A DNA stretch of 64,000 bases from Bacteroidales bacterium (GCA_016292015.1 JAEEZY010000029.1:186001-250000), one strand, 5' to 3'. Shown: positions 18,098 through 29,358, counted from the first letter of the stretch. The notes: generated from the letters alone by a model not told the origin. A program made the numbers and translations.

Positions 18098-20869
18098 ATG
18101 TTGAGACCAAGAGGTCATAAAGAGTATGGAAAGTTTCAGCGAGTGAGCTTGTTGCCGCTCGCTCTCTTGGGCTTTTCGATTCTTTTGGCCCTGCAGTCTT
18201 GCTCGACCTCCAAGGCCAAGTGGGCCAACATACGCTATCACAACCTCACGGCTCACTACAACGTGTGGTGGAACGGCAACGAGAGCCTCAAGGAAGGCGT
18301 GAGAGAGCTGAACAAGAAGGTCAACGACGACTACACCCAGATACTTCCCGTTTACAAACTCGGCACCACCACAGAGGCGATGTCTGTAAAACCCAAGTTC
18401 GACCGCGCCATCGAAAAAGGCGTGAAGGGCATCAAGAAACACAGCATCTTCGTGCACGGTAAAGAGCATGTGCCCTATATACGCAAATGCTACATGCTCA
18501 CCGCCTACGGCTCCTTCTACGAGCACGACTACGTGTCCGCCGAGAACACCTCCCAGATGATGGCGGCTCAGTTTGCAGGCACCAAAGAGGGCGACGAGGC
18601 GAAGATAATCATGGCCCGTTGCCATGCCGCCGACAAGCAGTATATGACCGCCGAGCAGGAACTCGACCAGCTCGTGCAGAAGATGAAGGACGGGGCCTTC
18701 AACAAAAAGCTTGAATCTAAGCTCTATATGGCGATGGTCGAGTGCCTCATACCCCAGGAACGTTACAAGAAAGCGGTGGAAAACCTGAAACTCTCCCTCG
18801 AGACAACCAAAGACCGCGAGACCAAGGCTCGCCTCTATTTCATCATGGCCCAGATCTACCAGAAGCTCAACAAGAAACCCACCGCCACCAAATACTACCA
18901 GAAAGCCATTAAAAACACCGAGCTCTACGTGATGGAGTTCAACGCCCGCCTCAATATCGCCTCCTGTGCCGACCTCGAGCATACCGACATCCCCAAGCTC
19001 GAGAAGCAGCTGAACCGCATGCTCAAAGAGTCCAAGAACGAGGAATTCCGCGACCAGATATACTACGCCATGGGCGAGATGTACATGGGGGTGAAGAACG
19101 CCAAGAAAGCCTGCGACAGCTACAAGAAGTCCGTCGCCGTCTCCACCAAAAACCAGCCCCAGAAAGCCAAGTCCGCCCTCAGGCTCGCCGAAGTGCTCTA
19201 CGACGTCTACGAAAATTACGACCTCTCGCAGATCTACTACGACACCGCCATGCAGATAATCAACCGCGACTACCCCCACTACGGCGAGATCAAGTCGCGC
19301 TACGACGTCCTCTCGGCTCTGGTCTCTTATACACGAGTCATCGAACGCAACGACAGTCTCATAGCCGTGTCAGAGATGCCAAAGACCGAGCGTGACGCCC
19401 TTATTCGAAAAAAAATCGACGACCTGAAAAAACAGGAGGAAGAAGCCAAGGAACGCGAACTCCTCGCCCAGATCGCCTCCGACACCAAGGCCGCGCAGAA
19501 CACCCTCTCCGGCGACTGGTATTTCTACAACAACAACACCGTTCAGAAAGGCAAGGAAACCTTCCGCCAGCGCTGGGGCGTCCGTCCTCTCGAGGACTAC
19601 TGGTTCATGTCCAAGAAAGGTCTGCTCGGTATGAACATGCTCGCCATGGCCTCCGACGAGGAAGACCTTTCCGATGAAACCGACGACAGCGACTCCTCTC
19701 AGGTTGAGAATACCTTGCCCAAGGGAGCCGACCCCAACGACCCTCACAATCCCGCCTACTACTTGAAAGACCTCCCGTCCACCATCGAGCAGAAAGACTC
19801 CATGCGTGCCGAGATTGCAGTCTCCCTCCTCAATGCCGGATACATCTACTACGACGGCATCGGCAATGTGCCCCGTGCCCTCGAATGCTACCTGCGTATG
19901 GCAAACGAATTCCCCGAGAACGACCAGATCGTCCAGGCCTTCTATATGCTCTACCGCATCTACACCAAGCAGGGCAACACCCCCCAGGCCAACTACTACA
20001 AAGACATGATACTCATGGGCTTCCCCGACAGCGACTATGCCAACCTCATCCGCGACGAGGATTACTATAAAGAAATAATCCGCCGCGATCAGCGTGTCAA
20101 GGATGAATATGAGAGCCTCTACACCCTCTTCCGCAAACGTCGCTACAACGAAGTTGTCAACCAGATCGCCGCCCTGCGTGAGTCCCTCGCCGCCGACCCC
20201 ATGCTGCCCAAGTTCGACTATTGGCAGGCTATGGCCTATGCCCGCATGGGTGAGAAAGAAAAAGCCATCGCCACCTTCGAGAATATCATAGCCGTCAGCG
20301 ACAAGACCGACTCCATCGTTCCTCTGGTCCAGTTGCAGCTCCGCTATCTCAAAGGCGACGCCTATGTTGAAGAACCCGAAACCGCTGAATCAATTACCGC
20401 CGAGGAAGAGTCCGTCGCAACCGACCGCACCCCTCGCAACCTCCAACCCGAGACCCAGCCCGAAGAAGAGCAGCTTCCGGCCGAGGCGCTATATTTTAGA
20501 TATAAAGAAACACTTCAGCATTACGTTATTATTATCGTCAACGACAAGAAGATACGTGCCACCGAGTTCCAGTATCGCATAGCCGACTTTAATGCTCAGT
20601 ACTACTCAAACGCCGGCTATAAAGTCAATGCTCTCATGTTCACCGACTCCACCCAGATGATAACCATCCATCGTTTCAAGAATGCCGCCGATGCGATGCT
20701 CTATTACACCCACCTCCAGCAGCCCGAAAGCCCACTCGTCGAATTCAATAGCGACTATTATGAAGTGTTCCCCATCTCCACCCAGAACTACACAACATTC
20801 TATAACCGAAAGAACGTCGAAGCATATCGGCTTTTTTTCAGAAAATACTACACCCCCAGAGCCCAGTGA
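18098..20869 (+). CDS. sprE: SprE/PorW-type T9SS lipoprotein with TPRs
   Basis: A 923-residue lipoprotein: hydrophobic signal and lipobox LQSC, Cys35. The N-terminal block WANIRYHNLTAHYNVWWNGN is characteristic of SprE (Flavobacterium johnsoniae) and PorW (Porphyromonas gingivalis), periplasmic-face lipoproteins needed for type IX secretion and, in gliding species, motility. TPR-like helical repeats fill about 130-420 and 560-760. An acidic linker follows near 760-800. A C-terminal domain of about 120 residues (HYVIIIVNDKKIRATEFQYR...) completes it. Together with PorQ and the sorting domains of the C10 proteases it shows a working T9SS. Gliding cannot be inferred. Confidence 0.85.
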   Translation: MLRPRGHKEYGKFQRVSLLPLALLGFSILLALQSCSTSKAKWANIRYHNLTAHYNVWWNGNESLKEGVRELNKKVNDDYTQILPVYKLGTTTEAMSVKPKFDRAIEKGVKGIKKHSIFVHGKEHVPYIRKCYMLTAYGSFYEHDYVSAENTSQMMAAQFAGTKEGDEAKIIMARCHAADKQYMTAEQELDQLVQKMKDGAFNKKLESKLYMAMVECLIPQERYKKAVENLKLSLETTKDRETKARLYFIMAQIYQKLNKKPTATKYYQKAIKNTELYVMEFNARLNIASCADLEHTDIPKLEKQLNRMLKESKNEEFRDQIYYAMGEMYMGVKNAKKACDSYKKSVAVSTKNQPQKAKSALRLAEVLYDVYENYDLSQIYYDTAMQIINRDYPHYGEIKSRYDVLSALVSYTRVIERNDSLIAVSEMPKTERDALIRKKIDDLKKQEEEAKERELLAQIASDTKAAQNTLSGDWYFYNNNTVQKGKETFRQRWGVRPLEDYWFMSKKGLLGMNMLAMASDEEDLSDETDDSDSSQVENTLPKGADPNDPHNPAYYLKDLPSTIEQKDSMRAEIAVSLLNAGYIYYDGIGNVPRALECYLRMANEFPENDQIVQAFYMLYRIYTKQGNTPQANYYKDMILMGFPDSDYANLIRDEDYYKEIIRRDQRVKDEYESLYTLFRKRRYNEVVNQIAALRESLAADPMLPKFDYWQAMAYARMGEKEKAIATFENIIAVSDKTDSIVPLVQLQLRYLKGDAYVEEPETAESITAEEESVATDRTPRNLQPETQPEEEQLPAEALYFRYKETLQHYVIIIVNDKKIRATEFQYRIADFNAQYYSNAGYKVNALMFTDSTQMITIHRFKNAADAMLYYTHLQQPESPLVEFNSDYYEVFPISTQNYTTFYNRKNVEAYRLFFRKYYTPRAQ

Positions 20870-20925
20870 CCCTTTAAAACCTCAAACCCTTAAAACTTAA
20901 AACTCATAATTCAACAATAAATATC

Positions 20926-21309
20926 ATGGCAAAAACATTCGAAATGGAAAACACCACAGTCAACACAATCAGCAACGGAACCCGCATTAACGGTGACATT
21001 ACCGCCCAAGGCGACTTCCGTCTCGACGGCCGTCTCGACGGCAACATCCAGCTCAACGGCAAGCTCGTCGTCGGCGAGTCCGGTTTTATCAAAGGCAATA
21101 TCGTATGCCAGAATGCCAACATCATCGGCCATGTCGACGGCAACATTTCTGTCAAGGAGGTCCTCACCCTCCACTCCACGGCAGTCGTCAAGGGCGACAT
21201 ACTCATCAACAAGCTCGCCATCGAGCCCGGCGCTGCCTTCTCTGGCACATGCCGCATGCTCGACGAACTCCGCAAAGAAAGCGACACCGAAGACCAATCC
21301 GAGCAATAG
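20926..21309 (+). CDS. Bactofilin
   Basis: A 127-residue bactofilin, a polymer-forming cytoskeletal protein with a right-handed beta-helix core. The core shows the tell-tale G-x-I/V periodicity: TRINGDITAQGDFRLDG, RLDGNIQLNGKLVVGE, SGFIKGNIVCQNANIIG, HVDGNISVKEVLTL and VVKGDILINKLAIEPGA, about six rungs. Short disordered ends flank it. Bactofilins organise envelope or peptidoglycan enzymes at specific sites. It has its own ATG (20926) 57 bp after the SprE-like gene. Confidence 0.92.
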   Translation: MAKTFEMENTTVNTISNGTRINGDITAQGDFRLDGRLDGNIQLNGKLVVGESGFIKGNIVCQNANIIGHVDGNISVKEVLTLHSTAVVKGDILINKLAIEPGAAFSGTCRMLDELRKESDTEDQSEQ

Positions 21310-21351
21310 CCGTCAACCCGAACCTGAAAACTAATAACAGAAACTGGTAAC

Positions 21352-22863
21352 TTGAAGATTGAAACTTTAACATCGGACCCCCGGGCACTCTTCAGGCAGT
21401 GGGCAGGGGTGGATTGTGAGCTCTGCTCCGAACTCGGAGCCAACGGCTCCAACCGCAAGTATTATCGCCTCTCTGCCGGCGACAAATCATGCATTGCCGC
21501 CGTCAACGACGACGTGAGAGAGAACGACGCCTTCCTCTACTTCTCACAAGCACTTTCCCAGCGCGGCATACTCGTGCCCCAGGTCTATGCCGTCAGCGAT
21601 GACCATCGCCTCTACCTCCAGCAGGACCTCGGCGACACTACCCTCTATTCATATCTCTATTCCAAACGTCAGAGTGGTGATGGCTTCGACCACGAAGCCC
21701 TGCAGCTCTACAAGCATGTCCTCTCAGACCTTGTCGATATCCAGACTCGTTGCAGCGACCTCGACTTCTCCCACTCATATCCACGCCCCGACTTCGACGC
21801 CCAGGCCATCCAATGGGATCTCAACTACTTCAAGTATTTCTTCCTCAAGTTACTCTATGTCCCCTTCGACGAGCAGCTCCTCGAAAACGACTACCACACA
21901 CTTATCGACTATCTCCTCGACGGCGACTGCTCCTCCTTCATATACCGCGACTTCCAAACGCGCAACATAATGGTGGTCGGCGGTCAGCAGTCAGTTTCTG
22001 GTCACAGGTCACAACTTTACTACATCGACTACCAAGGTGCCCGCCGTGGCGCCCCGCAGTACGATGCAGCCTCGCTTCTTTACAGTTCCAAGGCCGATAT
22101 TCCTGAAGCGATAAGGCGGGAGTTGCTCAAGCATTATGTAGATTGCTTTTTTGAGGCACAAGGTGCTGCTTTTCAAGAAAGGAACACGAAGGAATCCTTC
22201 ACACAGCGATTCTACGCCTACGTCCTGGCACGTATCATGCAAGCCATGGGCGCCTATGGCTACCGTGGCCTTTATGAACGCAAGGAATATTTCATAAACA
22301 GCATACCGCTTGCAGTTTCAAATTTAAGAACTATAGTGGGTAAACTGCCTCAGGAGTTGAATATTCCGCATCTTAGGGAAGTGTTTGATGCTATAATAAA
22401 CTCACAATTAGCAATCGGCGGGCAGCAGCCAGCAGCTGGTGGCTCTGCAACGCCGCATTCCACTATCCCTTCAGACACTCTCACCGTCACCGTCGGCAGT
22501 TTCTCGTACAAGAAAGGCCTCCCCGCCGATTCATCCGGCAACGGCGGTGGATTCGTGTTCGACTGCCGTGCGCTTCCCAATCCCGGACGTTATCCTCAAT
22601 ATCGCAATCTCACAGGCAAAGACCTCTCAGTCATAGACTTCCTACAAAAAGAAGAATCTGTATCTCAATTTCTCTCCCATGCCTTCGCACTCGTATCCAA
22701 CTCTGTCAAAATATACAACCAGCGTAACTTTTCTAATCTCATGGTCTCCTTTGGTTGCACAGGAGGACAACACCGCTCTGTCTATTGCGCCGAACGTATG
22801 GCTCAATATCTTCGTGAAAACTTTGATTGTCACGTTGTTCTGCACCATTATGAACAAGACTAA
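21352..22863 (+). CDS. Kinase-like phosphotransferase fused to RapZ C-terminal domain
   Basis: A 503-residue two-domain protein. Residues 1-345 are an aminoglycoside-phosphotransferase (APH)/AmgK-like sugar kinase fold with IYRDFQTRN (catalytic Asp200, Asn205) and metal-binding YIDYQGARRG (Asp226). About 375-503 match the C-terminal domain of RapZ (DCRALPNPGR, SFGCTGGQHRSVYCAE, VVLHHYEQD). AmgK-like kinases phosphorylate cell-wall amino sugars, and RapZ senses glucosamine-6-P in enterobacteria, so cell-wall sugar recycling or sensing is a reasonable guess. Two short Gly/Gln/Ser inserts (209-221 and about 353-366) come from word-like DNA. It uses a TTG start. Confidence 0.82.
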   Translation: MKIETLTSDPRALFRQWAGVDCELCSELGANGSNRKYYRLSAGDKSCIAAVNDDVRENDAFLYFSQALSQRGILVPQVYAVSDDHRLYLQQDLGDTTLYSYLYSKRQSGDGFDHEALQLYKHVLSDLVDIQTRCSDLDFSHSYPRPDFDAQAIQWDLNYFKYFFLKLLYVPFDEQLLENDYHTLIDYLLDGDCSSFIYRDFQTRNIMVVGGQQSVSGHRSQLYYIDYQGARRGAPQYDAASLLYSSKADIPEAIRRELLKHYVDCFFEAQGAAFQERNTKESFTQRFYAYVLARIMQAMGAYGYRGLYERKEYFINSIPLAVSNLRTIVGKLPQELNIPHLREVFDAIINSQLAIGGQQPAAGGSATPHSTIPSDTLTVTVGSFSYKKGLPADSSGNGGGFVFDCRALPNPGRYPQYRNLTGKDLSVIDFLQKEESVSQFLSHAFALVSNSVKIYNQRNFSNLMVSFGCTGGQHRSVYCAERMAQYLRENFDCHVVLHHYEQD

Positions 22864-22907
22864 AAAAAAACTTTCCACAACGTAACCCCATTTTTAACTT
22901 TTATTTG

Positions 22908-22915
22908 TATTTTTG
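22908..22915 (+). promoter_or_regulatory. Bacteroidota -7 box
   Basis: TATTTTTG matches TANNTTTG and lies 37 bp before the ATG at 22953. Confidence 0.55.
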
Positions 22916-22952
22916 CACTGCTTTACATCCAGGAAATATAAATTTACCTACA

Positions 22953-23663
22953 ATGAATAAAACTGTAAAAATTACACTCCAAGCGGTTCTCGCTATCGTC
23001 GTCATCGGCCTCGCCGTTTGGCTCTACATGAGCATCAGCAAACCCGTGAAGTTCGACGAAGAGTACAGCAAACGCGGCGTCGCCTGTGCTGAAAAACTCC
23101 GTGCCATCCGCGTCCTCGAAGAAGCCTACAAGCAGACTTACAACTGCTACTGCGGCAATTTCGACACCCTTTTCGGACGTCTCCTTAATGAAGACAGCCT
23201 ACGTATCTCCACCAAAGTCGTCTTCCGCGACAAATTCCCGCAGGATAGCAACTTCGTTCTTGAGGAAATCTCCGAACTCGAAGCCATCAAACTCGGCTAC
23301 ATCGCTCGCAAGGATACCCTTGTCAACCCCATCAAGCAACTCCGTGAAACCGGCAAACTGCCCATCACTCTCGCCGACGGCAGTGTCCGCCAGATGACCG
23401 ACGAGGAGATCCTCAACCTCCGTTACCTTCCTTATCCAAAAGGAACAAAGGAACAGTTTGAAATCAATGCCGGCAAGAAAGAAACAACTGGCGGCTTTGA
23501 GGTCCCCGTCGTTGAGGTAAAGGTCGACATCGACCGCCTTATGAGCGACTGCGACCACCAGCTAGTCGTCAACAAGAAAGACAAACTCACCTCCGGAAAC
23601 AAATATCCCGGCTGGAAGTTCGGAAGCATGGAAGAGTCTATCATTGAAGGCAACTTCGAATAA
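22953..23663 (+). CDS. Single-pass membrane protein, unknown function
   Basis: A 236-residue protein with one N-terminal membrane segment (about 6-27) and a periplasmic or cytoplasmic soluble domain containing two nearby cysteines (NCYCGNF). The first part, after the membrane helix, has a pattern of charged helix (EKLRAIRVLEEAYKQTY) that recalls pseudopilin-like or anchor proteins, but I do not recognise a family. The ATG at 22953 is preferred to the in-frame upstream start at 22905 because it follows a -7 box and starts a normal Lys-rich membrane anchor. A strong terminator follows, so it is its own transcription unit. Confidence 0.75.
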   Translation: MNKTVKITLQAVLAIVVIGLAVWLYMSISKPVKFDEEYSKRGVACAEKLRAIRVLEEAYKQTYNCYCGNFDTLFGRLLNEDSLRISTKVVFRDKFPQDSNFVLEEISELEAIKLGYIARKDTLVNPIKQLRETGKLPITLADGSVRQMTDEEILNLRYLPYPKGTKEQFEINAGKKETTGGFEVPVVEVKVDIDRLMSDCDHQLVVNKKDKLTSGNKYPGWKFGSMEESIIEGNFE

Positions 23664-23682
23664 TTTTTTGTACCCAACCTCT

Positions 23683-23716
23683 GCCCCCGATTATTCAACG
23701 TCGGGGGCTTTTGTTT
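23683..23716 (+). terminator. Intrinsic terminator
   Basis: An 8-bp perfect stem GCCCCCGA/TCGGGGGC with a 10-nt loop, followed by TTTTGTTT. It ends the transcript of the gene stopping at 23663. Confidence 0.9.
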
Positions 23717-23783
23717 ATAAAACGAATGACCTGTGCCGAATGTCATGTAATCATCAACTTTCAACTATAAACAATCAATTTGC

Positions 23784-24602
23784 ATGGCCTACACAATTAA
23801 ATCTTACATAGCGGACCCCGTCGAGGTGGGTTCGGCAGACAAATATCTTTCGGTAGCCCTCAAAACCGACGGTTTCACCTTCACCGTTTTCTCCGGAGAC
23901 CGCCATCTGCTCCATTATTGCGACGTCGCCCTGGACACCAAGGGGTCGATTGCCACCATCTCCTCCGACATCAAGGCGCTCTTCGCCGAAAAGAAAATAA
24001 TGACGTTCGGCTATAAGGAAGCCGAATTGATAGCCACTACCGAATTGTCTTCGTGGCTTCCCGAACATCTCTACGAGCGTGGTCGCGAAAGACAGTACCT
24101 CTCGATGGTAGGCAACACCAAGCCCGGTACCACCTGTTTCAGCGACTACAACGAGTTGCTGAAATCGTATATTGTATTCTCCGCCGATTCCACAGCCGTG
24201 TCCGCTTTCAAGATAACTTTCCCCGGCATCAGGGTCCGCTGCCAATATTCGAAGTTTGTGGTTGCCGATTTTGTGCAGCAAAGCGATCCTGTCATGCTGA
24301 TTAACATACGGCAGGGGCTATGTGATATAGTAGCATCATCCGGCGGTCAGCTTCAACTCTCGAATACCTATGAGTGTCCCTCTCAGGGTGACGTCATGTA
24401 TCGAGCCTTGACAATCGTCAAATCGCTTGGAATCGGCAATACAGCGCTCTCCCTTTGGCTCTGTGGCGACATCGACAAGTCGGTGTATGATATGTTTGTA
24501 AAATATTTTCCACAGGTGAAGCTTTACACTGGACGTCCTTTCACCTGCCAGAACGAGGAGTTCCGCAACATCCACACCTATAAGGACGTTTTGGTTTTCT
24601 AA
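23784..24602 (+). CDS. DUF3822 family protein
   Basis: A 272-residue soluble protein of the Bacteroidota DUF3822 family, with an actin/ASKHA-like look (repeated beta-rich halves, LSVALKTDGFTFTVFSGDRHLL and VMLINIRQGLCDIVASSGGQLQLSNTYEC, each read in pieces). Its position directly before rsmD, 12 bp apart, is the usual one for this family, so a shared role with ribosome assembly or with CoaD-type genes is often assumed. Biochemical function is unknown. Confidence 0.82.
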   Translation: MAYTIKSYIADPVEVGSADKYLSVALKTDGFTFTVFSGDRHLLHYCDVALDTKGSIATISSDIKALFAEKKIMTFGYKEAELIATTELSSWLPEHLYERGRERQYLSMVGNTKPGTTCFSDYNELLKSYIVFSADSTAVSAFKITFPGIRVRCQYSKFVVADFVQQSDPVMLINIRQGLCDIVASSGGQLQLSNTYECPSQGDVMYRALTIVKSLGIGNTALSLWLCGDIDKSVYDMFVKYFPQVKLYTGRPFTCQNEEFRNIHTYKDVLVF

Positions 24603-24614
24603 TACCTTCATCCC

Positions 24615-25163
24615 GTGCGCATCATCTCTGGCTCGCTGAAGGGTAGGAGACTCAATCCTCCGACAAACCTCCCTGTCCGTCCCACGACCGATATGGCCAA
24701 GGAGGGGCTGTTCAACATACTGAACAACTATGTCGATTACGAGGATTGCGACGTGATGGACCTCTTTGCCGGCACAGGTTCCATAACCTTCGAGTTTGTT
24801 TCACGTGGGGCCAAGTCGGTTACGTCGGTCGATATCAACGGCCCTTGTACCGACTTCATCAAGCAGTCGGCCACAAGGCTCAATGTTCAGAACTTGCATG
24901 TGGTCAGAGCCGATGTGTTCGACCTCCTGAAGAGAGCCTACAAGAAGTTCGACATTATCTTCGCCGACCCCCCGTATGCACATGAGGGATTGGCGCAACT
25001 GCCCGATATGGTCTTTGAGAAAGACCTGCTGAACGACGACGGAATTCTAATATTGGAACATCCGAGAGAGCACAACTTTGAGGATCACCCGCACTTCTGG
25101 CAACACCGCAACTACGGCAAGGTGAATTTCACCTTCTTCGCAAAAGAGGTAGCCACCAGCTAA
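24615..25163 (+). CDS. rsmD: 16S rRNA (guanine-N2)-methyltransferase RsmD
   Basis: A 182-residue SAM-dependent methyltransferase acting on G966 of 16S rRNA (E. coli numbering) in the 30S subunit. The N-terminus MRIISGSLKGRRL, the RPTTDMAKEGLFNIL block, SAM motif I VMDLFAGTGSITFEF and catalytic IIFADPPY near 115-122 are all present. It starts with GTG at 24615, 12 bp after the DUF3822 gene. Confidence 0.94.
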   Translation: MRIISGSLKGRRLNPPTNLPVRPTTDMAKEGLFNILNNYVDYEDCDVMDLFAGTGSITFEFVSRGAKSVTSVDINGPCTDFIKQSATRLNVQNLHVVRADVFDLLKRAYKKFDIIFADPPYAHEGLAQLPDMVFEKDLLNDDGILILEHPREHNFEDHPHFWQHRNYGKVNFTFFAKEVATS

Positions 25164-25200
25164 CACCCATCACCCATCAATTAGCAGTCATCAGTCACAC

Positions 25201-25264
25201 CTTAACATCTTAACATCTCAACATATCAACCTATCAACAATAAAACATATCAACAATAAAACAC
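25201..25264. repeat. 8-bp tandem leader repeat before purC
   Basis: Eight units in exact 8-bp register (CTTAACAT twice, CTCAACAT, ATCAACCT, ATCAACAA, TAAAACAT, ATCAACAA, TAAAACAC), ending 3 bp before the purC ATG. The ftcD leader uses the same words. Confidence 0.9.
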
Positions 25265-25267
25265 ATC

Positions 25268-26215
25268 ATGCAAGCAATAGTTAAGACCGATTTTCATTTC
25301 CCGAAACAGAAAAGCCTCTATGTGGGCAAAGTGCGCGACGTTTACAACATCGACGACAAATACATGGCAATGGTTGTCTCCGACCGCATCTCGGCCTTCG
25401 ACGTGGTGCTGCCCAAGGGCATCCCTTACAAAGGACAGGTTCTGAACCAGATTGCCGCCAAGTTCCTCGACGCCACAGCCGATATTCTGCCTAACTGGAA
25501 ACTGGCCACACCCGACCCGATGGTGACCGTCGGCCTCAAATGCGAAGGATTCCGCGTGGAGATGATCGTGCGTGGTTATCTCGCAGGCAGCGCATGGCGC
25601 GAATATAAGGCTGGCGCCCGCACCCTCTGTGGCGTTCAACTGCCCGAAGGAATGGTTGAAAACCAGAAGTTCCCCACACCGATACTGACTCCAACAACCA
25701 AAGCCGACGAAGGCCACGACGAGAACATCAGCCGCGACGAGATTATCCGTACGGGATTGGTCGATAAAGCCGACTATGAGCAGTTGGAGCGTTACGCTTT
25801 GGCACTCTTCCAGCGCGGCACCGAGATTGCTGCACGACAGGGCTTGATATTGGTCGATACCAAGTACGAGTTCGGCAAACGCGACGGCAAGATCTACCTC
25901 ATCGATGAAATCCACACTCCCGACAGCAGCCGCTATTTCTATGCCGAGGGCTATGAAGAGCGTCTGGCGAAAGGTGAGCATCAGCGTCAGCTCTCCAAAG
26001 AGTTTGTCCGTGAATGGCTTATGGCCAACGGATTCCAAGGCAAGGAAGGCCAGAAAGTGCCCGAGATGACCGACGAGATAGTTAATTCCATCACCGAAAG
26101 ATATATCGAGCTCTACGAGCACATAACCGGTGAGAAGTTCCAGAAGGCCGACGCCTGTGCCGATGTTTGCGCCCGCATAGAGAAGAACGTCACCGACTGT
26201 CTTGCATCGCTCTGA
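25268..26215 (+). CDS. purC: SAICAR synthetase
   Basis: A 315-residue phosphoribosylaminoimidazole-succinocarboxamide synthase, joining aspartate to CAIR with ATP in de novo purine synthesis. Signatures: [44 protein letters not shown] and [10 protein letters not shown], with [11 protein letters not shown] near the ATP/Mg site. Length fits the long (about 300-residue) PurC form. The stop overlaps the ATG of the CYTH gene (TGATG), so the two are translationally coupled. Confidence 0.96.
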   Translation: MQAIVKTDFHFPKQKSLYVGKVRDVYNIDDKYMAMVVSDRISAFDVVLPKGIPYKGQVLNQIAAKFLDATADILPNWKLATPDPMVTVGLKCEGFRVEMIVRGYLAGSAWREYKAGARTLCGVQLPEGMVENQKFPTPILTPTTKADEGHDENISRDEIIRTGLVDKADYEQLERYALALFQRGTEIAARQGLILVDTKYEFGKRDGKIYLIDEIHTPDSSRYFYAEGYEERLAKGEHQRQLSKEFVREWLMANGFQGKEGQKVPEMTDEIVNSITERYIELYEHITGEKFQKADACADVCARIEKNVTDCLASL

Positions 26216-26691
26216 TGGAGATTGAACGCAAATATCTCGTACGTGAGCTCCCTGCCAATCTCGACAGCTATCCCCACGTCGAGATAGAGCAAGGCTACCT
26301 CTGCACATCGCCCACTCTGCGCATCCGCAGGGCGGGCGATGCCTATATCCTCACCGTCAAAGAGAAGGTAACCATCGAGAGCTCAGCCCTCCACAACCGC
26401 GAGGAAGAGTTTTCGTTGTCGGCAGACAAATACGAGTTGCTGAAAGCCAAATGCGAAGGACGGATGGTCAGCAAGACCCGCTACCGCATCGACCTGCGTC
26501 GTAGCGAAGGTGACGGTATGTACTCCAACCTGGTGGCCGAGTTGGACATCTTTCACGGGCACAACGAAGGCTTGCGTCTCGTAGAGGTGGAGTTTCCTGA
26601 TACCGCAACAGCCGACAGCTTTGTAAAACCCGACTGGTTCGGCGAGGATGTATCGAAAGACAAGCGCTATAGAAATAGCGCATTGGTGTGA
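26215..26691 (+). CDS. CYTH-domain triphosphatase-like protein
   Basis: A 158-residue CYTH/triphosphate-tunnel enzyme. It begins MEIERKYLV, the defining EXEXK motif, and has TLRIRRAGDAYILTVKEK and CEGRMVSKTRYRIDL for lining the tunnel with basic residues, and LVAELDIFHG and LVEVEFPD for metal binding. Members hydrolyse inorganic triphosphate or related compounds; the substrate cannot be read here. The chosen ATG overlaps the purC stop; its own stop is overlapped by a possible GTG start of the next gene. Confidence 0.9.
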   Translation: MEIERKYLVRELPANLDSYPHVEIEQGYLCTSPTLRIRRAGDAYILTVKEKVTIESSALHNREEEFSLSADKYELLKAKCEGRMVSKTRYRIDLRRSEGDGMYSNLVAELDIFHGHNEGLRLVEVEFPDTATADSFVKPDWFGEDVSKDKRYRNSALV

Positions 26692-26720
26692 ATAATTGCC
26701 GACCGATAACTGTTAAAAAG

Positions 26721-28139
<1,419 letters not shown>

Positions 28140-28224
28140 TGAGCTGGTGATTAGTGATTAGTGATTGGACAAGTGTATTGTATTGGGTGAATTTGGGCTG
28201 TTTTGTCTTGAAATATAGTTTGTT

Positions 28225-29358
28225 ATGAAGCGTTGTCTTTTATTCCTCATTTTCCTTGCGATATTTGGTTACGGGTGGGGACAGGGTGCCGAATATGTCA
28301 AGGAGATTGTCTGTCGCCTTTCGGCCGACGACATGAAGGGTCGTGGCTACTCTCAGGGAGGCGATAGCCTTGCGGCAGACTTTATCGCCTCTGAGTTGAA
28401 ACGGCATGGGGCGAAACCCTATGGCGACTCCTATCTGCAGCACTACCCGCTGGATGTTTTCACCATCGACGGCGTTTGCCGCCTTAAGGTTGACGGCAAG
28501 GAGCTGCGTCCCTACGACCAGTTCAAGTTGAAGCCGATGCGTACTTTGACGAAAGAGTGGCTTGAGAAGGCCCGTTGGCGTACCGAGAAAGACGGCATCT
28601 GGTATATTGGGGTGGAGAAGCTGGGGATGTCGGTGCCGCTCACCCCGTTCGACGATATGAAGGCGCCCTACGTGGTGGAAGTGCTCGACTCGGTCGGCAC
28701 CAAGCCCCCCAAGAAGATAAAAGCCGACCTGACCGTCACCCCACGCATGGGGTATATGTCGCAGAACGTCTGTGGCTATATCCCGGGCGAGACGGACACT
28801 ATGGTGGTGTTCACCGCCCATTACGACCATCTGGGCATGATGGGCGACAAAGTGTGCTTTCATGGCGCCCACGACAACGCCAGCGGAGTGGCTACGGTGT
28901 TGGACATCGCCCGAAGGTATGGTTTAAGTAAACTGCACTATACGCTGGTTTTCTGTTTTTTCAGTGGCGAGGAAGCTGGGTTGCTTGGTTCGTCGTATAT
29001 GGCGCAGCACCCTTTGTTCGACCTGAAGAAGGTGCGGCTGCTGGTGAACCTCGACCTGCTTTGTGGCGGCTCGGAAGGCTTCATGGTGGTGAACGGGAAG
29101 GCAGAGAACACCACGCCTTTTGTCAACCGGATGAAAGCCCGCAACGAGGAGCTCCATCTGCTGCCTGAGATAAAGCTGCGCGACAACGCAGCCAACAGCG
29201 ACCATTGGTGGTTCTCGAAAGAGTGCCCCGCCATATTTATCTACACGTTAGGAGGACGTTACGGCGACTACCACAGCCCTTACGACACCTGCGACAAATG
29301 CGGCATCGAAGATAACTTCGAGAAAGTGCTGCAAGTGATCCTCGCCACGATGGAGTAG
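28225..29358 (+). CDS. M28 family zinc aminopeptidase, exported
   Basis: A 377-residue exported metallopeptidase. The signal peptide is MKRCLLFLIFLAIFGYGWGQ. The M28 core has zinc ligands in FTAHYDHLG, GAHDNASGVATVLDIARRYG, FFSGEEAGLLGSSYM and NLDLLCGGSEG, with NSDHWWFSKECPAIFI near the end providing the last His. It removes N-terminal residues from peptides in the periplasm or outside the cell. It is preceded by a short AGTGATT word spacer. Confident family call; peptide preference unknown. Confidence 0.92.
   Translation: MKRCLLFLIFLAIFGYGWGQGAEYVKEIVCRLSADDMKGRGYSQGGDSLAADFIASELKRHGAKPYGDSYLQHYPLDVFTIDGVCRLKVDGKELRPYDQFKLKPMRTLTKEWLEKARWRTEKDGIWYIGVEKLGMSVPLTPFDDMKAPYVVEVLDSVGTKPPKKIKADLTVTPRMGYMSQNVCGYIPGETDTMVVFTAHYDHLGMMGDKVCFHGAHDNASGVATVLDIARRYGLSKLHYTLVFCFFSGEEAGLLGSSYMAQHPLFDLKKVRLLVNLDLLCGGSEGFMVVNGKAENTTPFVNRMKARNEELHLLPEIKLRDNAANSDHWWFSKECPAIFIYTLGGRYGDYHSPYDTCDKCGIEDNFEKVLQVILATME

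Noticed and set aside
17033-19279. 748-codon minus-strand open frame opposite ychF and the SprE-like gene
   Set aside because: It crosses two well-supported plus-strand genes and has Leu/Val/His/Gly-rich shadow composition.
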